From: Pleodorina starrii
Lineage: Eukaryota > Chlorophyta > Chlorophyceae > Chlamydomonadales > Volvocaceae
Assembly: GCA_030267565.1 (NCBI GenBank)
Contig: BRXU01000010.1
Coordinates: 2,538,501-2,602,500, forward strand
Direction of reading: 5' to 3'
Length of the DNA stretch: 64,000 bases
In this document: positions 21,155 to 30,624 of the stretch, in pieces
How the letters are laid out: every line of letters begins with the position of its first letter
Numbering within the stretch: position 1 is the stretch's first letter
Position numbers and translations under genes: made by a program
The notes under the pieces: model-generated
What the model was told of the DNA's origin: nothing
Database searches by the model: none
The model's input: the letters and a program-made list of their open reading frames with translations, nothing else

Positions 21155-24100
21155 ATTCCGTGAAATGTTGTACACAGGGCGGCCCATGGGGCCTGCTCAA
21201 AACTTTTCAGAGCCTCTCAAGACACATCAAAATTCCGTAAATTCCGTATTTTTTGACTTGTAGCGAACAATAAGTCGAATGTAGCAAATTCCGTGAAATT
21301 TTGCACACAGGGTATCACTGGCGGCACTACTCAAACTTTTTCAGAACCTCTCATGGAATACCCAAATTCCGCAAATTCCGTGTTTTTGAGATGTAGCGAA
21401 CAATAACTCGAATGTAGCAAATTCCGTGAAATTTTGCACACAGGGTATCACTGGCGGCACTACTCAAACTTTTTCACAGCCTCTCAAGACACATCAAAAT
21501 TCCGCAAATTCCGTGTTTTTGAGATGTAGCGAAGGATAACTCGAATGTAGCAAATTCCGTGAAATTTTACACACAGGGCATCTGTGGTGGTGGCACCACT
21601 CAAACTTTTCTGGAACCTCTCAAGACACATCAAAATTCCGCAAATTCCGTGTTTTTGAGATGTAGCGAAGGATAACTCGAATGTAGCAAATTCCGTGAAA
21701 TTTTGCATACAGGGCATCTCTGTGGTGGCACCACTGAAACTTTTCCAGAGCCTCTCATGACACACCCAAATTCCGCAAATTCCGTGTTTTTGAGATGTAG
21801 TGGAGAGTAAGTCGAATGTAGCAAATTCCGTGAAATTTTGCATACAGGGCATCTCTGTGGTGGCACCACTGAAACTTTTCCAGAGCCTCTCATGACATTC
21901 TAAGATTCCGTGAATTCCGTGTTTTTGTGATGTAGCGGAGAGTAAGTCGAATGTAGCAAATTCCGTGAAATTTTACACACAGGGCATCTGTGGTGGTGGC
22001 ACCACTCAAACTTTTCTGGAACCTCTCAAGACACATCAAAATTCCACAAATTCCGTGTTTTTGACTTGTAGCGAACAATAAGTCGAATGTAGTAAATTCC
22101 GTGAAATTTTGCATACAGGGCATCTCTGTGGTGGCACCACTGAAACTTTTCCAGAGCCTCTCATGACACACCCAAATTCCGCAAATTCCGTGTTTTTGAG
22201 ATGTAGTGGAGAGTAAGTCGAATGTAGCAAATTCCGTGAAATTTTGCATACAGGGCATCTCTGTGGTGGCACCACTGTAACTTTTCCAGAGCCTCTCATG
22301 ACATTCTAAGATTCCGTGAATTCCGTGTTTTTGTGATGTAGCGGAGAGTAAGTCGAATGTAGCAAATTCCGTGAAATTGTACACACAGGGCATCTGTGGT
22401 GGTGGCACCACTCAAACTTTTCTGGAACCTCTCAAGACACATCAAAATTCCGCAAATTCCGTGTTTTTGAGATGTAGCGAAGGATAACTCGAATGTAGCA
22501 AATTCCGTGAAATTTTGCATACAGGGCATCTCTGTGGTGGCACCACTGAAACTTTTTCACAGCCTCTCAAGACACACCAAGATTCCGCAAATTCCGTGTT
22601 TTTGAGATGTAGCGAAGGATAACTCGAATGTAGCAAATTCCGTGAAATTTTACACACAGGGCATCTGTGGTGGTGGCACCACTCAAACTTTTCTGGAACC
22701 TCTCAAGACACATCAAAATTCCGCAAATTCCGTGTTTTTGAGATGTAGCGAAGGATAACTCGAATGTAGCAAATTCCGTGAAATTTTACACACAGGGCAT
22801 CTGTGGTGGCGGCCCCACTCAAACTTTTCTGGAACCTCTCAAGACACATCAAAATTCCGCAAATTCCGTGTTTTTGACTTGTAGCGAACAATAAGTCGAA
22901 TGTAGCAAATTCCGTGAAATTTTACATACAGGGCATATGTGGTGGCACCACTGAAACTTTTCCAGAGCCTCTCATGACATTCTAAGATTCCGTGAATTCC
23001 GTGTTTTTGAGATGTAGCGAAGGATAACTCGAATGTAGCAAATTCCGTGAAATTTTGCACACAGGGCATCTGTGGTGGTGGCACCACTCAAACTTTTCTG
23101 GAACCTCTCAAGACACATCAAAATTCCGCAAATTCCGTGTTTTTGACTTGTAGCGAACAATAACTCGAATGTATCAAATTCCGTTAAATTTTGCACACAG
23201 GGCATCTGTGGTGGCCCCACTGAAACTTTTTCACAGCCTCTCAAGACACACCAAGATTCCGCAAATTCCGTGTTTTTGAGATGTAGTGGAGAGTAAGTCG
23301 AATGTAGCAAATTCCGTGAAATTTTACACACAGGGCATCTGTGGTGGTGGCCCCACTCAAACTTTTTCACAGCCTCTCAAGACACACCAAGATTCCGCAA
23401 ATTCCGTGTTTTTGAGATGTAGCGAAGGATAACTCGAATGTAGCAAATTCCGTTAAATTTTACACACAGGGCATCTGTGGTGGTGGCCCCACTCAAACTT
23501 TTTCACAGCTTCTCAAGACACACCAAGATTCCGCAAATTCCGTGTTTTTGAGATGTAGCGAAGGATAACTCGAATGTAGCAAATTCCGTGAAATTTTACA
23601 CACAGGGCATCTGTGGCGGCGCCGCTCAAAGTTTCCATAGCCTCTCATAACACACCAAGATTCCGCAAATTCCGTGTTTTTGACTTGTAGCGAAGGATAA
23701 CTCGAATGTAGCAAATTCCGTGAAATTTTGCACACAGGGCATCTGTGGTGGTGGCACCACTCAAACTTTTCTGGAACCTCTCACGACACATCAAAATTCC
23801 GCAAATTCCCTGTTTTTGACTTGTAGCGAACAATAAGTCGAATGTAGCAAATTCCGTGAAATATTACACACAGGGCATATGTGGTGGCCCCACTGAAACT
23901 TTTTCACAGCCTCTCAAGACACACCAAGATTCCGCAAATTCCGTGTTCTTGAGATGTAGCGGAGAGTAAGTCGAATATAGCAAATTCCGTGAAATTTTGC
24001 ACACAGGGCATCTGTGGTGGTGGCACCACTCAAACTTTTCTGGAACCTCTCAAGACATTCCAAAATTCCGCAAATTCCGTGTTTTTGAGATGTAGTGGAG

Positions 24101-25360
24101 AGTAACTCGAATGTAGCAAATTCCGTGAAATTTTACACACAGGGCATCTGTGGTGGTGGCCCCACTCAAACTTTTTCACAGCCTCTCAAGACACACCAAG
24201 ATTCCGCAAATTCCGTGTTTTTGAGATGTAGCGAAGGATAACTCGAATGTAGCAAATTCCGTTAAATTTTACACACAGGGCATCTGTGGTGGTGGCCCCA
24301 CTCAAACTTTTTCACAGCTTCTCAAGACACACCAAGATTCCGCAAATTCCGTGTTTTTGAGATGTAGCGAAGGATAACTCGAATGTAGCAAATTCCGTGA
24401 AATTTTACACACAGGGCATCTGTGGCGGCGCCGCTCAAAGTTTCCATAGCCTCTCATAACACACCAAGATTCCGCAAATTCCGTGTTTTTGACTTGTAGC
24501 GAAGGATAACTCGAATGTAGCAAATTCCGTGAAATTTTGCACACAGGGCATCTGTGGTGGTGGCACCACTCAAACTTTTCTGGAACCTCTCACGACACAT
24601 CAAAATTCCGCAAATTCCCTGTTTTTGACTTGTAGCGAACAATAAGTCGAATGTAGCAAATTCCGTGAAATATTACACACAGGGCATATGTGGTGGCCCC
24701 ACTGCAACGTTTTCACAGCCTCTCAAGACACACCAAGATTCCGCAAATTCCGTGTTCTTGAGATGTAGCGGAGAGTAAGTCGAATATAGCAAATTCCGTG
24801 AAATTTTGCACACAGGGCATCTGTGGTGGTGGCACCACTCAAACTTTTCTGGAACCTCTCAAGACATTCCAAAATTCCGCAAATTCCGTGTTTTTGAGAT
24901 GTAGTGGAGAGTAACTCGAATGTAGCAAATTCCGTGAAATTTTACACACAGGGCATCACTGGTGGCCCCACTCAAACTTTTTCACAGCCTCTCAAGACAC
25001 ACCAAGATTCCGCAAATTCCGTGTTTTTGAGATGTAGCGAAGGATAACTCGAATGTAGCAAATTCCGTGAAATTTTACACACAGGGCATCTGTGGCGGCG
25101 CCGCTCAAAGTTTCCATAGCCTCTCATAACACACCAAGATTCCGCAAATTCCGTGTTTTTGACTTGTAGCGGAGAGTAACTCGAATATAGCAAATTCCGT
25201 GAAATTTTACATGCAGAGGTTGAAACTGCTGAACCTATATGCTCCATGGGGCCCGCTCAAAACTTTCAAAGCCTTTCATAACACATCAAAATTCCGTAAA
25301 TTCAGTGTTTTTTTGAAGAGTAACTCGAATGTAGCAAATTATGTGACATTTTTAGGCTGG
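21155..25360 (-). repeat. Satellite array C, inverted relative to A and B
   Basis: About 32 units of the same 130-bp satellite, but in reverse complement (tttcacggaatttg appears as caaattccgtgaaa). Array C therefore faces arrays A and B across the 9-kb Fanzor/kinase segment. The first unit (from 21155) and last unit (to about 25360) are the most diverged and share edge-specific features: CCATGGGGCC(T/C)GCTC and AATTCCGTAAATTC. Open frames through it are incidental. Confidence 0.94.
23341..24958 (-). repeat. Tandem 809-bp duplication inside array C
   Basis: Bases 23341-24149 are followed directly by a near-identical copy from 24150 to about 24958 (about six satellite units). Shared rare variants include 'ggcggcgccgctcaaagtttccatag' at about 23615 and 24424. 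Few differences are visible, for example gaaactttttc at about 23895 versus gcaacgttttc at about 24704. This is a recent expansion. Confidence 0.85.
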
Positions 25361-25406
25361 ACCACCAAGTTCATTTATTCAACTATTGTATAACAAACCA
25401 TATGCA

Positions 25407-27629
25407 ATGCCAGAGTGTGCTGTGGCTAACACTCCGGTAACCAAGTGTTTTCGTACAAAGCGTGGCTGTCAAGGTGTGAACCCATGGATTGAGTTCATGG
25501 TTGCTAATGGTGGGACTGGACTCCGCCGTGCACAATTACGTGATGGATATCATGCGGCAATGAGTGGGGAACGAGAATTCCTTGGTGATCCTTACTGGAT
25601 ATACTTTCAGCCTGGCACTTCCCGTGAAACATCAAAGGAGCAATTATGTGCATTTACCCGAGCCCGTCAAGCAACTGACAAAGGGCGTGCACTTGCAAGA
25701 GTCTATCACACACATGTGCGACCTGGTTACGAGCCACCACAGCGGCGGCAAGGGGGGCATCCACCAGGCAGCCGAGTGCAACGGAGCAGGTCCTCTCAAG
25801 GTGAAGGAAGTCAGGGACAGCAGCAACCGCAACAACAACGGCGGAGCAGGTCCTCTCAAGGTGAAGGAAGTCAGGGACAGCAGCAACAACAACGGCGGAG
25901 CAGGTCCTCTCAAGGTGAAGGAAGTCAGGGACAGCAGCAACAACAACAGCGTAGCAGGTCCTCTCAAGGTGAAAGGAGCCAGGGACAGCAGCAACAACAA
26001 CAGCGTAGCAGGTCCTCTCAAGGTGAAAGGAGCCAGGGACAGCAGCAACAACAACAGCGTAGCAGGTCCTCTCAAGGTGAAAGGAGCCAGGGACAGCAGC
26101 AACAACAACCGCAACAACAGCGGAGCAGGTCCTCTCAAGGTGAAAGGAGCCAGGGACAGCAGCAACCGCAACAACAGCAACAACAGCAACAAGAGCAACA
26201 CTGGCAGTTTGAGATACAACCGAGGCATTTTTTGAGGACCCAACGAGGCCATGAACAAGTAATAGCAGATCGGGTTGGCACTCGACAGAATGTGAGCATG
26301 ATGCGTTGGCGAGTCACTGGTGATGGAAATTGTTTCTTCCATGCTGTGAGCATTCCATTGCGACTTCCAGAGCCCCGTATCAAATTACGGCAACAACCTG
26401 CACTGGAGGTTGCTAATGAACTGAGAAATGAGGCAAGGAACATCATTAATGACTGGAGTGAAGATGTGTATCCAGTTGTCCAACTTTACAATAACATATG
26501 CGCCACCCGCCACAATGGCCATGATACAATGCACATGGACACAATCCGTTTAAACAGCCGTCACCCAATGCTTACCCAACAAGAAATCCAGAACGGAATC
26601 GCTGGCATAGATGATATGCGAAGAGAGATCATCATGGGGGGTGAATATGTCAGTATTGGCATGGCGATATTCTTGTGTCTTAAGTTTGGCTTGCAGCCAA
26701 GCATATATGCAATTCAAGATGATAATCGCAACCCCATACACATTCGGATCATATTGGACGAGACAGAATTGAGTGCGGCAAAAGGTAGTCTGGGTATTCC
26801 AGAAACAATTGTCTTGCAGCCAGTCAGACTCATCATACATTATAGGCACTGGGAGTACCTGACACTTTCAGCCAATGATGATGAAGACCATCAGCCCAAC
26901 CAAACTGGCAGCCGTGGAAACCGCAGCAATGGCAGCAACCGCAGCAATGGCAGCAACCGCAGCAACAGCAACGGCAGCCGTATTGGTAATGAAGAGAAAC
27001 GTCATCTCCTTGCAGAGATCAAAAAAGACTGTTCGAATCTGATGGATCCCATCACACAAGAGGAATTTCGGGATATGGATGTCGATGATCTTAGAACGGT
27101 CATCCGAATGGGTGATAAGCGGCCCCACACATGTATCACTGCCGACAGTGCGCTCGGATTGTATAGGTCAGTGATTTCACAAGGACGACAGCGGGTCGAA
27201 GATCCATTCACCCGCGCTGTATGGGGGCAGGAAGACATTCAAAAAATCATTGACATTCATCGCCGGGCCGATCCAGCATTCCAGATGCCGCAAGCTCCAG
27301 CCCCCCCGCACCACCTTAGGCTGGTCATAGACATAATCGATGTAAACAATTGGCCCATGTGGTCCGTTACGATACAAGACAACCAGTCACGAAGGGTATG
27401 TGAAGGATTCATTCCCGCAGACATTACGACTGATGACACAGGGACTCTTAACGAGTCAGGTGACATTGCTGTGGTTACGATACAACAGCTATGGCAAACC
27501 AACCGGCTGATGAATGAGACTCATACAAATTTCAGGTTTGACTTTCCAGATGTGGCACACTGGCAGGTAGACCATGGAACAATGTTGACCAGGTTCCATG
27601 ATTTCATGGAACAATTGCGTCTGTTGTAA
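25407..27629 (+). CDS. OTU-type cysteine protease with U-box-like C-terminal region
   Basis: 740 aa from ATG 25407 (the frame is open from 25386 without an earlier ATG). Layout: an N-terminal domain with NPWIEFMVANGGTG; a low-complexity block at about 127-262 with repeats of RSRSSQGE(G/R)SQGQ plus Gln runs; an OTU domain with the catalytic GDGNCFFHA near 305 and the terminal His in HWEYL near 480; a Ser/Asn/Arg spacer; then a region near 531-605 with LMDPITQEEF and DPFTRAVW that resembles a U-box/RING-like E3 fold; and a C-terminal region with no call. OTU proteins remove ubiquitin; a U-box would attach it. A paralogous OTU domain is at 46895-49651. Function on host ubiquitin is inferred. Confidence 0.82.
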   Translation: MPECAVANTPVTKCFRTKRGCQGVNPWIEFMVANGGTGLRRAQLRDGYHAAMSGEREFLGDPYWIYFQPGTSRETSKEQLCAFTRARQATDKGRALARVYHTHVRPGYEPPQRRQGGHPPGSRVQRSRSSQGEGSQGQQQPQQQRRSRSSQGEGSQGQQQQQRRSRSSQGEGSQGQQQQQQRSRSSQGERSQGQQQQQQRSRSSQGERSQGQQQQQQRSRSSQGERSQGQQQQQPQQQRSRSSQGERSQGQQQPQQQQQQQQEQHWQFEIQPRHFLRTQRGHEQVIADRVGTRQNVSMMRWRVTGDGNCFFHAVSIPLRLPEPRIKLRQQPALEVANELRNEARNIINDWSEDVYPVVQLYNNICATRHNGHDTMHMDTIRLNSRHPMLTQQEIQNGIAGIDDMRREIIMGGEYVSIGMAIFLCLKFGLQPSIYAIQDDNRNPIHIRIILDETELSAAKGSLGIPETIVLQPVRLIIHYRHWEYLTLSANDDEDHQPNQTGSRGNRSNGSNRSNGSNRSNSNGSRIGNEEKRHLLAEIKKDCSNLMDPITQEEFRDMDVDDLRTVIRMGDKRPHTCITADSALGLYRSVISQGRQRVEDPFTRAVWGQEDIQKIIDIHRRADPAFQMPQAPAPPHHLRLVIDIIDVNNWPMWSVTIQDNQSRRVCEGFIPADITTDDTGTLNESGDIAVVTIQQLWQTNRLMNETHTNFRFDFPDVAHWQVDHGTMLTRFHDFMEQLRLL

Positions 27630-27708
27630 GTCCCCTAACGGAAGAATTGCGTACAATCAAAGAGGGAAAATACTGTTTTTATGATTTATGCATTCAGCAT
27701 CATGAATA

Positions 27709-28638
27709 ATGATGCTGAATCGTTTTATCATGCTGTGCATTTGTGTTGGCGCCTTGTTGTTTGTGGGTTGGTTGGTTGTGGGTTGGTTGGTTGTGGGTTG
27801 GTTGGTTGTCTGCATGTGCGCCACCCCCCGTTTAAGGGACGCGGAGCGCATCACATGCATCATGGTCACCGGCAAGGATGCCAGCCGCGTGCCGCTCGCG
27901 CTGCAGGCCATCTCCAATTTCCTCGACCAGTCATACCCAGCAAAACGGCTCCTGATCATCAACCATGGTCCAACAAAGCTGAAGGACACATTCCTGGCAG
28001 CATCCTGCACCGGCTGCATGCGTGACTGCACCTCCCTATTGGACGAGCTCATGGTCACAAAGGGGGCACATGGTATGTTTGCGACGCTGGGCGAACTTCG
28101 CAACTTTGCGCTGGGTAAGCTGCAGCCACGTGAGTTGTGGGCTGTGTGGGACGATGATGACCACCGACACAAGGACTACCTGCAGACCCTGTTTACACAT
28201 CTAAATGCCAGCGAGGCGCATGCTGTCACATACACTGATCGGCTAGAGTTTAATGCAAACACAGGTCTGGTGTGGCGCAGCAGGATTCCCAGGGGCAGTG
28301 TGCACGTGCTGGCGCGCCAAGACCCGCGGGTGCGTTACCTGGGCGACAAAGACACAATGGAGGATGTGCGGCTGCTTGCGGATTATGCCGCTCTGGGCCT
28401 CAAGGTTGTGACAATCGAAAATGTGAATGATGTGCCGCCGCTGTACGTGCGGCTGGTGCACGGTGCGGGCCAGCAAGGCAACACCTCGTTGTATGTAGAC
28501 CCACTGAAAGCACACCTTGTATTGGGGAGACTCGGTGGATATCAGGAGCTGCCGGCCACAGCAGCAGAGTACAGCTATGTCATGGGCCTTGTCCAGGCGG
28601 GAAAACTGGGTGTGCGCCAATTATCAAAACCTACCTAA
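27709..28638 (+). CDS. Membrane-anchored glycosyltransferase, GT-A fold
   Basis: 309 aa from ATG 27709. The N-terminal hydrophobic segment (residues 5-38) includes three tandem GWLVV repeats coded by a 15-bp repeat at about 27766-27812. It is a likely type II signal anchor whose length varies by repeat number. The lumenal domain has a GT2-like start (ITCIMVTGKDASRVPLAL...FL) and an acidic metal-binding stretch WDDDDHRH near residue 146. It probably transfers a sugar to viral glycoproteins or fibres; donor and acceptor are unknown. The next genes run the same way. Confidence 0.72.
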   Translation: MMLNRFIMLCICVGALLFVGWLVVGWLVVGWLVVCMCATPRLRDAERITCIMVTGKDASRVPLALQAISNFLDQSYPAKRLLIINHGPTKLKDTFLAASCTGCMRDCTSLLDELMVTKGAHGMFATLGELRNFALGKLQPRELWAVWDDDDHRHKDYLQTLFTHLNASEAHAVTYTDRLEFNANTGLVWRSRIPRGSVHVLARQDPRVRYLGDKDTMEDVRLLADYAALGLKVVTIENVNDVPPLYVRLVHGAGQQGNTSLYVDPLKAHLVLGRLGGYQELPATAAEYSYVMGLVQAGKLGVRQLSKPT

Positions 28639-28729
28639 GGGACGGCACGGTACGGTGTCTTATGTTACATGCATCAGTTAAGGGGCGCCAGACTCGGTCA
28701 TCGATTTGATGATGCAGCAATCACACAAA

Positions 28730-28780
28730 CCAATCGCACCAATCAGGCCAATCAGGCCAATCAGGCCAATCAGGCCAATC
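28730..28780 (+). promoter_or_regulatory. Tandem CCAATC(A) boxes, 9-bp period
   Basis: Six CCAATC cores at 28730, 28739, 28748, 28757, 28766 and 28775, mostly within the unit CCAATCAGG. The array ends 76 bp before the ATG of the next plus-strand gene and is in its orientation. Arrays with the same core lie upstream of three other genes (see 37527, 50755 and 61675). CCAATCA matches the eukaryotic CCAAT-box (NF-Y) consensus; the regulatory role is inferred. Confidence 0.5.
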
Positions 28781-28855
28781 AGGCCAAGACAAACAAAAAG
28801 CAACTAGGCTGCTGCGTTCCACACATGCCCAAAAACATGTGCCTGCTGCACACAA

Positions 28856-29359
28856 ATGATGTCTTCAGGAACTGGGGCCACGGTGGCGGCTGCACGTGAC
28901 TGCGCGCGGGATCAGTCACGTGTGTACAAGGGTGCAGGCTGTAATATATTAGCACAGCTACAGCCGCCCGATGGTCTTAAGCTCACAGAGGAGAGCAATA
29001 ACATTTCGCTGCTGTCCCTTGGCGACACCATTCATACATACACCAACCAGATACTCCCCACTCTTTCCACACACAGGCTAGCTGGACTGGTGCGCTTCTT
29101 TCATGCCAGCTTGAGACGACATGGTATGGCGCTCGAGTGCTTTGGGGATGCTGCCGCCGTTGCTGATGCCACCGAGGCTGGGTTGTGTAAGGGCGACGAC
29201 CATCATGGCATGCTTGTAGAAATAATTAGGCGTGCAGCAGGCAGCAGTGAAAGTGTGTGCAGGCGCTTTCTTGCCTGCGCAGCATACTATTTGTCACCCA
29301 TGGCCATGCCTGTCGGCGATGGCCACAATGCAGCCGCAGCGCTTTTACTGAAAAAGTAA
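28856..29359 (+). CDS. Hypothetical protein, possibly frameshifted 3'
   Basis: 167 aa from ATG 28856 with no family I recognise. It is mainly helical, with a His/Asp stretch (GDDHHGML). The stop follows an A-run (gaaaaagtaaag). Just downstream, other frames give natural-looking sequence (KARIFCAAEYIQNVEHVSV near 29358-29420; SAAAFIKRYLASDDLTTS near 29470-29530, ending at 29615). The original protein may therefore have been about 250 aa and is now interrupted by one or two frameshifts. Confidence 0.5.
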   Translation: MMSSGTGATVAAARDCARDQSRVYKGAGCNILAQLQPPDGLKLTEESNNISLLSLGDTIHTYTNQILPTLSTHRLAGLVRFFHASLRRHGMALECFGDAAAVADATEAGLCKGDDHHGMLVEIIRRAAGSSESVCRRFLACAAYYLSPMAMPVGDGHNAAAALLLKK

Positions 29360-29615
29360 AGGCCCGCATTTTTTGTGCGGCAGAGTATATTCAAAACGTC
29401 GAACATGTGTCCGTAACCAACAAGATGATGAAATTTCACGCGCAGAATCTTGCCGCATTTACTATAAATCAGCAGCAGCATTCATTAAAAGATATCTGGC
29501 ATCAGATGACCTAACCACAAGTATTGATGGGGCTGCATGCATTGCCCGTTGGCTGAAATCTGATGCAAAGAATGTGGTCCTGAGAGTGAAAGGCAAGCAG
29601 TGGGAAAAAATGTGA
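29360..29615 (+). pseudogene. Probable out-of-frame remainder of the preceding gene
   Basis: Two overlapping frames with coding-like composition and no good start codons directly follow the hypothetical gene at 28856-29359. The last one ends RVKGKQWEKM-stop at 29615, just before the 3' end of the convergent J-domain gene. Confidence 0.4.
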
Positions 29616-29636
29616 TTGTGGTCCCATGTCCCAGAA

Positions 29637-30536
29637 TTATTGCCGGCATACAAGGAGTCGGTTCACCCTCTTGAAGTGCTCTTCCCACGCCAAGTCCTGG
29701 CGCTGCAGCGCCTGCTGGCGCTGCTCTTCAGCCTGTGCCTGCTCTCGCCGCTGGTTGGCCAGCTGTGCCATGTATGCGAGGTCGGGCTCATAGCTCAGGG
29801 CTTGGCGGTCGCGCTTCAATTCATCAAGGCTGGAATAGTCCCGGCGGCTCGTCATTTCCTGTGCGGCCCGCTCATCAACGAGGCGCGTCACAGTGTGGGC
29901 GAGTTTATAGTCGGCGAAAGTGGCACCCGAGAAATCGCTCACCTTGTCTACACCCAGCTCGTAACAGGGTAACATTCCAGAACCTATCACAAAGGGATCT
30001 GGGTCTTTGTAGTGAATTATAGCGCCGCAGCCCTGTGCCAAGTGCTTGTTGCCGGGTTTGTCGGGGTCGTGTGTGGACATCCACTCTGCATACCCCTGGC
30101 TATGGTACACATCCGACATGCGGTTTTGTTCAAAGATGTGGTTGAAGTGTGCAACGTCGAACTTTTGTTGATGCATGCGGCTGCCACCTTCCCCACAGGG
30201 ACGGCGGCGGACAGGGCTGTGCTGTTTCTGCTGTTGCTGCATGTATGTGGCCTTCAATTGATTGAATTGCTTGTCTGCCTGGAGCGCGATACACTTTTCC
30301 TGCAGTTGCTCGTAGCATGTATGGATTGCCTTGAAGTAAGCAGCTATGTGAGCGCGCTGAGCAGGGCCGATGTTGGGTGGCTGTCGATCGGGGTGGTACT
30401 GCAACGCCAGCTCATGATAGCGGTGTTTCAGTTGACCCATGGCATCAGGTTGATCCAGCCGGAAGCTGCGGTCCAGCTGCATCACAGTGTAGGGGTCCAT
30501 GGACGCTGCCTGCATGTTGTTGTTTCCTCTATTCAT
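29637..30536 (-). CDS. J-domain protein
   Basis: 299 aa from ATG 30536. An N-terminal J-domain has the HPD motif (YHPDRQPPN) near residues 48-50; these domains stimulate Hsp70 ATPase. There is no Gly/Phe region or zinc finger. Instead there is a Gln-rich helix and a region with FDVAHFNHIFEQNR and QGYAEWM, a pattern I associate with a virus-specific family of J-proteins in Mimivirus relatives. The C-terminus is a charged coiled-coil-like helix (QRREQAQAEEQRQQALQ). It is divergent from the SNF2-like gene, with 88 bp between the start codons. A co-chaperone role in assembly or host Hsp70 use is inferred. Confidence 0.82.
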   Translation of the reverse strand: MNRGNNNMQAASMDPYTVMQLDRSFRLDQPDAMGQLKHRYHELALQYHPDRQPPNIGPAQRAHIAAYFKAIHTCYEQLQEKCIALQADKQFNQLKATYMQQQQKQHSPVRRRPCGEGGSRMHQQKFDVAHFNHIFEQNRMSDVYHSQGYAEWMSTHDPDKPGNKHLAQGCGAIIHYKDPDPFVIGSGMLPCYELGVDKVSDFSGATFADYKLAHTVTRLVDERAAQEMTSRRDYSSLDELKRDRQALSYEPDLAYMAQLANQRREQAQAEEQRQQALQRQDLAWEEHFKRVNRLLVCRQ

Positions 30537-30624
30537 CTAGCTACAAAACATGCAAACCACAGAGGAACGCATGGGGCCAGGCTGAAGCCTAAAGGGGTTC
30601 CCCATCTCACCTAACCATGCAAGA

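Noticed and set aside
21484..25247. Longer frames (up to about 170 codons) in array C with Cys-rich peptides
   Set aside because: Same satellite in inverse orientation; frames exist because the unit has few stops, not because of coding constraint.
1..25360. CRISPR array
   Set aside because: The unit of about 130 bp is repeated without unique spacers; it is a plain satellite.
25644..26342. Antisense Leu/Ser-rich frame over the OTU repeat
   Set aside because: Mirror of the Gln/Ser repeat in the sense gene.
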